Origin: Euryarchaeota archaeon RBG_13_57_23
GTDB lineage: Archaea > Thermoplasmatota > Thermoplasmata > UBA10834
Reading direction: 5' to 3'
DNA length: 14,540 nt
Assembly (NCBI GenBank): GCA_001800675.1
Contig: MGVW01000009.1
Span: 1 to 14,540, forward strand
The notes beneath the pieces are model-generated. The model saw only the letters and a program-made list of their open reading frames with translations, made no database searches and was not told the DNA's origin. Position 1 is the first letter of the stretch, and each line of letters starts with the position of its first letter. Of this stretch, positions 6,496-13,522 are shown one piece after another. Both the position numbers and the translations under genes were made by a program.

Positions 6496-7044
6496 GTGGA
6501 AGACTACGCTAGAATACTAGACTATCTACCCCAAGGACTCCCGGACGAGAAGATGTTCAAGAGGGAGCCCGTAGCGTACGCCATCGGCGAGGATCAGTTC
6601 AAACTGTTCGAGCTGGTCCCAAAGCAGGGCGTGAACATCAGCGTCGGGGATCGGGTCTACATAGGCAAGGACCTGAACCTGAGACAGGAGATACTCCACG
6701 TCAAGAAGAGGATAGGGTTCAGCGAGCTCACGCACGCCTCCCAGAGCGAGCTCTCCGGTGTCGTCATGACAGTCATCAGGGCGCACGAGGCGAGGTTCGT
6801 GCAGTTCTTCAACGAGGCCCAGGCCATCACGACCAGGTTCCACATGCTGGAGCTCCTGCCAGGATTGGGCAAGAAGACCATGTGGGGCATAATCGAGGAG
6901 CGGAAGAAGGGCGTTTTCACGGATTTCGCAGACATAGAGAAGCGCGTGCCCCTCGCACACCAGATCGAGAAACTCGTCGCCAAGAGGATCGAGGAGGAGC
7001 TCTCGAACCCAGACGAGAAGTACAGATTGTTCGTCGCTAGATGA
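6496..7044 (+). CDS. DUF655 family helix-hairpin-helix protein
   Basis: This 182-residue protein belongs to the archaeal DUF655 family of predicted nucleic-acid-binding proteins. The N-terminal half (ILDYLPQGLPDE to about residue 75) forms a beta-rich, OB-like domain with GVNISVGDRVYIGKDLN. The second half carries a helix-hairpin-helix segment, LLPGLGKKTMWGIIEERKKG (about residues 118-137), and ends with a helix rich in Lys/Glu. The start is GTG at 6496, set by GGAGGG at 6484-6489 with 6-nt spacing. Its stop overlaps the rsmA start as ATGA. Constant association with rsmA and pus10 suggests a role in rRNA or tRNA handling, but I know of no established biochemical function, so this remains a context-based inference. 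Confidence 0.9.
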   Translation: MEDYARILDYLPQGLPDEKMFKREPVAYAIGEDQFKLFELVPKQGVNISVGDRVYIGKDLNLRQEILHVKKRIGFSELTHASQSELSGVVMTVIRAHEARFVQFFNEAQAITTRFHMLELLPGLGKKTMWGIIEERKKGVFTDFADIEKRVPLAHQIEKLVAKRIEEELSNPDEKYRLFVAR

Positions 7045-7907
7045 CCTTTTGGAGCAAGGTCCTGATGCGCGCGGAAGAGCTGAAGGGCGTCTTGGAATCG
7101 CTCGGGAAAAGGCCGACCAAGCGCCTAGGACAGAACTTCCTTCTGGACGAGAGAGTGATTGAGAGGCAGATTGGGTACGCAGGGTTAACGCCGGCGGACA
7201 CTGTGCTCGAGATAGGACCCGGGTTGGGTAACCTGACTGAGGCCCTTCTGAAGACGGGAGCAAGGGTGGTCGCTGTCGAACAGGATCCCGTGTTCTGTCA
7301 ATTCCTGAAGAAACGGTTCGGGGACCGAGTGGCTCTCACTCAGGCGGACGCTGTGAAGGCGTTTCTACCGCAGTTCAATAAGGTGGTCTCCAACCTCCCG
7401 TATCAGATCTCATCGCCCATCACGTTCAAGCTCCTGGAACTGGGATTCGAAGTGGCAGTAGTCATGCTGCAGCGTGAGTTCGCTGAGAGGATGATTGCCA
7501 AACCAGGTACACCTGAATACGGACGGCTCTCGGTGGGGGTCTACTACCGCGCCGATTGCGAGATCAAGCTCAACGTTCCGAGGACCGCCTTTTGGCCCCA
7601 GCCCAAGGTGGACTCGTGCGTTGTCCGGCTCGTGCCCCGAAAGCCGCCGTTCGTTGTCAAGGATGAACGCGCTTTCCACGCCGTCACGAAAGCCATCTTC
7701 TCGCACAGGCGAAAGATGATATCGAACTCCCTTCGGACAGACCCGGCGGTCCGCTCGTACATTGATGAGAATGCGTCAAAGCGGCTCGATGAGCTGCCGT
7801 TCGCGTCAAGGAGAGCAGAGGAATTGACTCCAGGGATGATTGGCGAGCTGGCGGACGCGCTTCTTGGTCTCAGCCTCTCTTCGGCTTCTTCGGGAAATAA
7901 GCCTTGA
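7041..7907 (+). CDS. rsmA: 16S rRNA dimethyladenosine transferase (KsgA/Dim1 family)
   Basis: This enzyme uses S-adenosylmethionine to dimethylate two adjacent adenines in the 3'-terminal helix of 16S rRNA during late 30S assembly. It has RLGQNFLLDE (about 28-37), the SAM-binding motif EIGPGLGNLTE (57-67), the acidic VEQDP (79-83) and the catalytic NLPYQISSPI (118-127), followed by a C-terminal domain with IFSHRRKMISNSLR. At 288 residues it is of normal length. The first ATG overlaps the DUF655 stop; an in-frame ATG at 7065 would remove eight residues and is also possible. The last 38 nt overlap the 3' end of the opposing DUF1611 gene. The Dim2-like KH protein in the window is a plausible assembly partner. 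Confidence 0.96.
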   Translation: MTFWSKVLMRAEELKGVLESLGKRPTKRLGQNFLLDERVIERQIGYAGLTPADTVLEIGPGLGNLTEALLKTGARVVAVEQDPVFCQFLKKRFGDRVALTQADAVKAFLPQFNKVVSNLPYQISSPITFKLLELGFEVAVVMLQREFAERMIAKPGTPEYGRLSVGVYYRADCEIKLNVPRTAFWPQPKVDSCVVRLVPRKPPFVVKDERAFHAVTKAIFSHRRKMISNSLRTDPAVRSYIDENASKRLDELPFASRRAEELTPGMIGELADALLGLSLSSASSGNKP

Positions 7908-8952
7908 TTATTGCGTCGGCCACCTTGCTCACGCCATCCACTAGCGGGTCACAGGCCGGCATGCAATAGATCGACTCGTACTCGGATATCTTCTGTTCGA
8001 CCTCTTCGCGGGTCATTCCCTGGTGGTTGATGGTAATCGCTATCACAGGCGCCTTCGCGAAGACCTTGATCAGCTCCATCTCCCGGTCGATCGTGCCATT
8101 GGGGAGGTGGAGTTCCGTTTCGTGATAAGTCCTCCACTTTCTCGCGGGCGCGTGCTGTAGCACCACTGCCGTCGGCTGCGAAGCGTTGACGATGGTCCTC
8201 GAGCCTGTCACGTATGCAGGGTGACTGAGGGCGCCTTGCCCCTCTACGATTATGACCTTCGGCTTCTCGGTGACGTACGCCTTGTGGATCGCATTCTCCA
8301 GTTCTCCCACTACGTAGTCTCCGCGTATGGCATCGAGCGGAATCCCGAACTTAGAGCCCTGCAATAACCCCGTCTGGCCCGTAGCCACGAAGGAGGTCTT
8401 GATGCCCCTTCGGTTCAGTTCCTTGGTGAGTATGATGCCAGTGGTCCTCTTGCCAGAAGCGGCGTCTGTCCCGAGTATCGGTATTCTGATTGCCTTCATC
8501 TTCGGCGCGAGGTTTCTGAAGTAGTGCATCTCTGTGAGCGGGGGCTCCTTTCGTATGTCGGTGACAGTGACCTTGTTCTCCTTCGCGAGCTTGCTGAACT
8601 CGGGGTCGTTCGCGAGCCATTCGTGCAGGCCGGAGATGATGTTGATCTTGTTCTTGATCGCTTCTCGGAGCGCCGGTCTGAAGGCCTTCGGCAACATGCC
8701 GCCGACGGTGGCGACTCCGACTATTAGGTAATCAGGTCTCTTCCTGAGGTGCTTGAGCGCATCGGTGACAGACGAGTAGATCGGAATGCCCACCTTCTTG
8801 CCGTCTAGCACCTCGCCAGCGTCCTTCCCCGCCAATGTGCTGTCCAAGATCCCGACTACCTTGAATCTCAGCGAGTGTCTGACGAGCCCGGCTGCGGTCT
8901 TCCCGCCAGCCCTGTTGAAAGACCCTTCGCAGAGGACCAATGCGGTTTCCAT
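7870..8952 (-). CDS. DUF1611 family P-loop protein (DgcN-like)
   Basis: This 360-residue protein matches the DUF1611 family, with an N-terminal Rossmann-like domain (ALVLCEGSFNRAGGKTAAGL, then VVGILDSTLAGKDAGEVLDG) and a C-terminal P-loop domain with GTDAASGKRTT (about 161-171) and VIIVEGQGALSHP (about 234-246). Some members (DgcN) have been reported as D-glutamate N-acetyltransferases working with the racemase-like DgcA. No dgcA partner is visible here, so the substrate is uncertain. The frame extends to a TTG at 8964, but I prefer ATG 8952: a TATA element at 8976-8982 lies about 27 nt upstream, fitting a leaderless transcript. It is a single-gene unit convergent with rsmA, overlapping its end by 38 nt. 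Confidence 0.88.
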   Translation of the reverse strand: METALVLCEGSFNRAGGKTAAGLVRHSLRFKVVGILDSTLAGKDAGEVLDGKKVGIPIYSSVTDALKHLRKRPDYLIVGVATVGGMLPKAFRPALREAIKNKINIISGLHEWLANDPEFSKLAKENKVTVTDIRKEPPLTEMHYFRNLAPKMKAIRIPILGTDAASGKRTTGIILTKELNRRGIKTSFVATGQTGLLQGSKFGIPLDAIRGDYVVGELENAIHKAYVTEKPKVIIVEGQGALSHPAYVTGSRTIVNASQPTAVVLQHAPARKWRTYHETELHLPNGTIDREMELIKVFAKAPVIAITINHQGMTREEVEQKISEYESIYCMPACDPLVDGVSKVADAIIKAYFPKKPKRG

Positions 8953-8975
8953 GATTGGCTGCAATCGTTTTGTCG

Positions 8976-8982
8976 TATAAAT
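8976..8982 (-). promoter_or_regulatory. TATA box of the DUF1611 gene
   Basis: The minus strand reads ATTTATA here. Its centre is about 27 nt upstream of the ATG at 8952, so transcription should begin at or next to the start codon. This supports the ATG over the upstream in-frame TTG. Confidence 0.6.
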
Positions 8983-9045
8983 CAGTTGACCACCTAGAGC
9001 GAATGTTGGTGGGCTACTGGCTCATTCACCGACTTCTTTTTCTAG

Positions 9046-9053
9046 CTATATAC
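9046..9053 (+). promoter_or_regulatory. TATA box of the YchF GTPase-polB operon
   Basis: CTATATAC is centred about 28 nt before the ATG at 9077 and follows a T-rich run (9034-9041). The predicted start site falls at the ATG. A G-run (9066-9071) lies a few bases before the ATG but probably just outside the transcript. Confidence 0.6.
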
Positions 9054-9076
9054 GCATTGGCCTTCGGGGGGACAGG

Positions 9077-10264
9077 ATGCTTGTAGGTATAGTAGGCAAG
9101 CCCAACGTCGGCAAGTCGACCTTCTTCTCAGCGCTCACGATGGCGACCGCGCAGATCGCTTCCTACCCGTTCACTACCATTCAGGCCAACCGTGGTGTGG
9201 GATACGTCCGCGGTCCTTGTCCGCATGTTCAGTTCGGAAAGCCCTGCAACCCGAACAACTCGATATGCGACAGCGGCATCCGTTTCGTGCCGATCGAGGT
9301 CCTCGATGTCGCTGGCCTCGTTCCGGATGCGCATGCTGGGCGGGGGCTCGGGAACAAGTTCCTGGACGACCTCAGACAGGCGGACGCGTTCATCCATGTC
9401 GTCGACGCGAGCGGAGGGACAGATTTCGAAGGGAATCCAGTCGGCATCGGGACCCACGACCCGGTTCTCGATGTGAACTTCCTGGAGAAGGAGATATCTT
9501 ACTGGGTATTCGGGATTCTCGAGAAGCAGTTCCAGAAGATGGCCAAGCAGGCGAAGCTGGCAGGTGCGAAGATAGAGGCCGCGCTCGCGGAGAAGCTCAC
9601 GGGCCTGTCCATAACCGAATCGCACATACATGCTGCCTTGAGAATGGCCTCTGTCGATGCCGACCCAACGCTGTGGAGCGACCAGGATCTCTTGAAGTTC
9701 TGTGAGACGCTCCAGAAGATCAGCAAGCCGATGATCATAGCCGCGAACAAGGCAGACATCGCGCCTCCGGAGAACATCGAACGACTCAGGGCCACGGGGT
9801 ATGTCGTGGTCCCAACAAGCGCTGAGTACGAACTGGCCCTCAGACGCGCAACGAAGGCAGGGCTGATAAGATACACTCCCGGCGACTGCAAGTTCGAGTA
9901 TTCGGACCAGTCGAAGCTGAACGCAGGCCAGCTTGCTGCGTGCACGAAGATGTCCGATTGGCTTGGGAAGAACAGCAATACTGGCGTGCAGGCGGTCCTC
10001 GAGCAGGTTGTGTTCAAGGTTCTGGACATGATGATCATCTACCCGGTGGAGGACGAGCACAAGTGGATGGACAAGCAGGAGAGGGTTCTCCCCGACGCCT
10101 ATCTGATGCGTAGGGGCTCTAACGCCAAGGACCTCGCCTACAAGGTTCACTCGGACCTGGGTGATAACTTCATTAGGGCCATCGATGGAAAGACCCACAT
10201 GACGATAGGTCACGACCATGTCCTGAAGGACAACGATGTGATCAAGATAGTCGCAAGAGCTTGA
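9077..10264 (+). CDS. YchF/Obg-related GTPase (archaeal Ygr210 type)
   Basis: This 395-residue P-loop GTPase/ATPase of the Obg/YchF group is thought to act with ribosomes. It has G1 GIVGKPNVGKST (4-15), G3 DVAGL (77-81) followed by the glycine-rich AGRGLGNKFLDDLR, and NKAD (224-227), which keeps the canonical guanine-recognition motif that bacterial YchF has lost. A C-terminal TGS domain spans about the last 85 residues (DAYLMRRGSNAKDLAYKVHS to the end). Three cysteines (C48, C57, C64) sit between G1 and G3, a cluster usual for the archaeal subfamily. The promoter suggests a leaderless start. The stop overlaps the DNA polymerase start by 1 nt, so the two are co-transcribed. Identity is firm; the cellular role is inferred from the family. 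Confidence 0.95.
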   Translation: MLVGIVGKPNVGKSTFFSALTMATAQIASYPFTTIQANRGVGYVRGPCPHVQFGKPCNPNNSICDSGIRFVPIEVLDVAGLVPDAHAGRGLGNKFLDDLRQADAFIHVVDASGGTDFEGNPVGIGTHDPVLDVNFLEKEISYWVFGILEKQFQKMAKQAKLAGAKIEAALAEKLTGLSITESHIHAALRMASVDADPTLWSDQDLLKFCETLQKISKPMIIAANKADIAPPENIERLRATGYVVVPTSAEYELALRRATKAGLIRYTPGDCKFEYSDQSKLNAGQLAACTKMSDWLGKNSNTGVQAVLEQVVFKVLDMMIIYPVEDEHKWMDKQERVLPDAYLMRRGSNAKDLAYKVHSDLGDNFIRAIDGKTHMTIGHDHVLKDNDVIKIVARA

Positions 10265-12681
10265 TGCTGATGGGTTCGTGGGATATCCGCCTGATAGGGG
10301 CATCGTACAAGAAATTGGAGTCCGACCTCGCGGTCCACCTGTACGGCAAAACGCAGGAGGGGAAATCGGTCGCGGTGCGTTTCACCGGTTTCGAACCCTA
10401 CTTCTACTTCGTGGAGCCGGACTCTCCTTCGGTCCTCGGCGAAATCAAGGAGATGCTGAAGAACGACGACAGGGTCAATCGGCTCGAAGACGCGGAGCTC
10501 CTCTACAAGGGCGAGGTCAAGAAGTGCCAGAAGGTCGTAGCCACGTTCCCCTGGCTCGTCCCGGATATCAGGAAGACGATCATGCCTCAGGCCGTCGTGC
10601 TCGCCGCAGACATCCCGTTCCACTTCCGGTTCGTCTACGACAAGGACCTCGGGTCCTGCGTGCGCGTCATCGGGGAAGAGATGCCGAAGGAGTCCTACCG
10701 GACCGACATTGTTGTGAAGGCTGAGCGGTTCGAGGAGATCAAAGCATTTCATCCGAAGCTGACGATCCTGAGTTTCGACGTCGAAACCAGCCTCAAGGAG
10801 CCCAAGATATTCTGCATCTGCTGTGTTCTGAAGAAGGGTGACGAAGTCGATGGTCGCCAGTTCTCCGGAGACGGCCCGGGGGGCGAGCGAAAGATGATCG
10901 AGGACTTCTCAAGATTCATCGAGGAGTCGGACCCAGATGTGATCACTGGCTACAACATCGACGGCTTCGACATCCCGCAGATAATTCAGAGGGCGGCCGC
11001 GCTGCGCATGCCTGAGCTTTCTTGGGGGCGCTACCCTGGGTCTTTGAGCCAGTACAACAACCGATTCTGGTGGACCGAGGGCAGGATCATCGTTGACGCA
11101 TGGTGGGCCATCAAGAAGGTGCTCAAGCCGAAGCAGGAAACGCTCAACGCTGTGGCGAGGCAGTTGCTCGGCGAGGAAAAGCATGATGTGGACCCTAAGA
11201 AGATGGATGAGGAGTGGGCGAACGATCGCGCGAGGGTCATGAAATACTGCGAGCATGATTCGAACCTCGCGTTGAAGGTCCTGGAGAAGGTCTCGATCCT
11301 CCAGAGGAGCATGGACCTCGCAACGGTTTCCAAGCTGCCGCTGGACGACGTCGTCAATGGCACAACGTCTCAATTGGTCGATTCCATCCTCATTCGGGAT
11401 GCCGACCGGAAGAAGGTCGCCGTCCCGATGACGATGCGCTTCTCGGAAGATGTTGAGACGATCGAGGGAGGGTACGTCCACGAGATGGAGCAAGGCCTGT
11501 TCCATTGGGTCCTGACTCTAGACTTCCGGAGCATGTACCCGAGCATGATCATATCGAAGAACATCTGCTTCACCACTCTGTCCCCGGACGGAACAATTGT
11601 GTCCCCGACGGGCGCTAGGTTCCTCGACAAGAGCATCCGCCAAGGACTTCTCCCGCTCATATTGCTGCGCTTGATGTCCGAGCGCGCAGCCACGAAGAAG
11701 GCGATGAGAGAGGCGAGCACCCCCGACGAGCGAGCGTACTTCGACGGTCTCCAGGAAGCCATAAAGATTCTGATGAACTCGTTCTACGGCGTCCTCGCTT
11801 CGTCCTTCTACAGGTTCACCGATCCCAGGATAGGGGCCAGCATAACGGCTTTCGCTCGGGAGGCGACCAAGGACCTGATCAAGAAGCTGGAGGCGGAGAA
11901 TCTCAAAGTAATCTATTCGGACACGGACTCGGTGTTCTTCCTCTCCCCAAAACCAGATCTAGACGAGAGCGTCAAGCTCGGGCGAGAGATCGCTGAGCGG
12001 TTTTCATCCGGAGATGTGGTGCTCGAGTTCGAGAAAGTCATGGAGCCGTTCTTCTCGCATGGGATGAAGAAGCGGTATGTCGGCCGCATGGTCTGGCCAA
12101 GGCAGGAACTCATTGTCCGTGGCTACGAGATGAGGAGGACCGACTCGTTCGACCTGCAGAGCGAGGTTCTCCAGAAGGTTCTCGAGATGGTTCTCGACGG
12201 AGACAACCAGGGCGCCGTCGCGTACACACGCGGCGTCGTCAAGGACCTGGTGGAGGGCAAGATCGACCCCTCGAGGCTCGTGATCTCGCGGTCGGTCCGC
12301 GAGGAGAGTCAGTATAAGCAGGGCAACACGATGATCAATGTGCGTGTCTTCAAGAAGCTCAAAGAGCTCGGCTATGAGGTCGTTCCCGGCATGAAGGTGT
12401 CGTGGATCGTGACGGACAGCAGAGCGTCTCCCCAGAAGTTCGAGCCATGGGTCGAGGGCAGACCGTTCTCTGGGAAACCCGATTACAGGTACTATGCTCA
12501 GAGACTTGCGGCGACGATCTCGCGTGTGACAGATTCCTTCGGATGGGATGAGAAGTCCCTCGTCTCGGGCGTGCAGCAGTCCTCACTGTTCAACAATGAC
12601 TACGAATCCAAGCGAGAGGCAAGGGTCAACTCGCAGCTCAAGAAAACGGATAAGAAACTGAATCTGGACCACTTCATGTAG
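10264..12681 (+). CDS. polB: Family B DNA polymerase with proofreading exonuclease
   Basis: This protein of about 805 residues is a replicative-type archaeal family B polymerase. The 3'-5' exonuclease motifs are intact: Exo I SFDVETS (about 170), Exo II GYNIDGFD (about 231) and Exo III YCEHDSN (about 329). Polymerase motifs follow: DFRSMYPSMI (motif A, about 420), KILMNSFYG (motif B, about 501) and YSDTDSVFF (motif C, about 551), then KKRYVGR. No intein interrupts it. The C-terminus ends in KLNLDHFM, resembling a PCNA-binding peptide. The start at ATG 10264 gives a TGATG junction with the upstream GTPase; TTG 10261 and ATG 10270 are alternatives. It lies second in the operon, unusual company but directly visible. 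Confidence 0.97.
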   Translation: MLMGSWDIRLIGASYKKLESDLAVHLYGKTQEGKSVAVRFTGFEPYFYFVEPDSPSVLGEIKEMLKNDDRVNRLEDAELLYKGEVKKCQKVVATFPWLVPDIRKTIMPQAVVLAADIPFHFRFVYDKDLGSCVRVIGEEMPKESYRTDIVVKAERFEEIKAFHPKLTILSFDVETSLKEPKIFCICCVLKKGDEVDGRQFSGDGPGGERKMIEDFSRFIEESDPDVITGYNIDGFDIPQIIQRAAALRMPELSWGRYPGSLSQYNNRFWWTEGRIIVDAWWAIKKVLKPKQETLNAVARQLLGEEKHDVDPKKMDEEWANDRARVMKYCEHDSNLALKVLEKVSILQRSMDLATVSKLPLDDVVNGTTSQLVDSILIRDADRKKVAVPMTMRFSEDVETIEGGYVHEMEQGLFHWVLTLDFRSMYPSMIISKNICFTTLSPDGTIVSPTGARFLDKSIRQGLLPLILLRLMSERAATKKAMREASTPDERAYFDGLQEAIKILMNSFYGVLASSFYRFTDPRIGASITAFAREATKDLIKKLEAENLKVIYSDTDSVFFLSPKPDLDESVKLGREIAERFSSGDVVLEFEKVMEPFFSHGMKKRYVGRMVWPRQELIVRGYEMRRTDSFDLQSEVLQKVLEMVLDGDNQGAVAYTRGVVKDLVEGKIDPSRLVISRSVREESQYKQGNTMINVRVFKKLKELGYEVVPGMKVSWIVTDSRASPQKFEPWVEGRPFSGKPDYRYYAQRLAATISRVTDSFGWDEKSLVSGVQQSSLFNNDYESKREARVNSQLKKTDKKLNLDHFM

Positions 12682-12694
12682 GGGCCTCAACAGA

Positions 12695-12702
12695 CTTATA
12701 TA
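12695..12702 (+). promoter_or_regulatory. TATA box of the L15e gene
   Basis: CTTATATA is a strong archaeal TATA match just after polB. Transcription would begin near 12725, about 80 nt before the TTG start, so unlike most genes here this one should carry a real leader. Confidence 0.6.
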
Positions 12703-12727
12703 GACCAACTCTTTTGGAGTCCCCTGC

Positions 12728-12792
12728 AGCGGCGAGATTGCCTAGTCTCGCACATGGGGATGTGCGCTCACGCGTGAACCCGAAAACTGCTG
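12728..12792 (+). promoter_or_regulatory. Structured leader of the L15e mRNA (candidate)
   Basis: Between the predicted transcription start and the L15e start codon lie two strong hairpins. The first pairs GCGAGA (12732-12737) with TCTCGC (12746-12751), extendable to 8 pairs with a GCCT loop. The second pairs CGCACAT (12749-12755) with ATGTGCG (12760-12766) around GGGG. They share 12749-12751, so their full forms exclude each other. A palindrome TCACGCGTGA follows at 12768-12777. CAGC (12728-12731) could close the whole region with GCTG (12789-12792). A tiny ATG reading frame, 12754-12777, encodes MGMCAHA. No known riboswitch is recognised. Autoregulation by L15e is a hypothesis. Confidence 0.4.
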
Positions 12793-12805
12793 GAATGTGA
12801 TTTGA

Positions 12806-13522
12806 TTGGCAGAAGAGGCTAAAGCTCCTGCGAAGAAGGAGCGGAAAATGAAGGCGCCAGTTGAGGCGCCGAAGGAGGCACCTACTGCTCCGCAGCAGGA
12901 GGCGAAGGTTTCAGAGGTCAAGAAAGGCCCCACAAGGAACATGTACCACTACATGGGCGAGGCCTGGAAGGACCTCGACAGCGAAGACATGAAGCATATC
13001 ATGTGGCAGAGGCTCGTCGACTGGAGGAAGGAGGGCACCTTCGTCCGGGTCGAGAAGCCCCTGAGGCTGGACAGGGCAAGGGCCTTGGGCTACAAGGCCA
13101 AGCCGGGCTTCGTTATTGTCAGGGCCAAGGTTAGGCGCGGCGGCCTCAGGAAGCACAGGATCAAGAAGGGGCGCAGGCCAAAGAGGAAAGGTATCCTGAA
13201 GATCACCATGCGCAAGAACATCCAGAGGATAGCGGAGGAGCGTACCGGGAAGAGATATCCCAACCTGGAAGTGCTCGCATCTTACTGGGTAGGCGAGGAT
13301 GGCAGGCACAAGTGGTTCGAAGTGATCATGGTCGATGTGAACCACCCGGTCATCAAGTCGGACCCGCAAATCAGCTGGATATGCTCGACCAAGCACGCCA
13401 ACAGGGCCAACAGGGGCCTCACTCCGGCGGGCAAGAAAGGCAGAGGTCTAGTCAGGAAGAAGGGCATAGGCGCGGAGAAGGTGCGACCCTCCCTGAGGGC
13501 GCACGACCGGCAGGGAACCTAG
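12806..13522 (+). CDS. rpl15e: Large-subunit ribosomal protein L15e with N-terminal extension
   Basis: This 238-residue protein contains a complete L15e (eL15) core beginning at MYHYMGEAWKDL (residue 46) and continuing through GYKAKPGFVIVRAKVRRGG, RRPKRKGILK, ERTGKRYPNLEVLASYWVGEDG and the C-terminal STKHANRANRGLTPAGKKGRG. Archaeal L15e is usually near 190-195 residues, so the first 45 residues are extra; they are almost all Ala, Lys, Glu and Pro and look disordered. The frame starts at TTG 12806 with GTGAT (12797-12801) nearby as a partial Shine-Dalgarno match. ATG 12941 would give the standard length but has only a poorly spaced AGGA. The uninterrupted, compositionally coherent extension favours the TTG start. 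The stop shares bases with the opposing gene's stop. Confidence 0.93.
   Translation: MAEEAKAPAKKERKMKAPVEAPKEAPTAPQQEAKVSEVKKGPTRNMYHYMGEAWKDLDSEDMKHIMWQRLVDWRKEGTFVRVEKPLRLDRARALGYKAKPGFVIVRAKVRRGGLRKHRIKKGRRPKRKGILKITMRKNIQRIAEERTGKRYPNLEVLASYWVGEDGRHKWFEVIMVDVNHPVIKSDPQISWICSTKHANRANRGLTPAGKKGRGLVRKKGIGAEKVRPSLRAHDRQGT

Noticed and set aside
9128..10303. A 391-aa minus-strand frame opposite the YchF GTPase
   Set aside because: It mirrors codon bias of the opposite strand and contains no recognisable domain, while the plus strand has complete GTPase motifs.
10909..11505. A 198-aa minus-strand frame opposite polB
   Set aside because: It is a shadow of the polymerase exonuclease region, with no domain and no start signals.
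12719..12792. A tRNA gene in the L15e leader
   Set aside because: There are paired arms, but no acceptor stem of 7 pairs, no GTTCRA T-loop and no credible anticodon arm.
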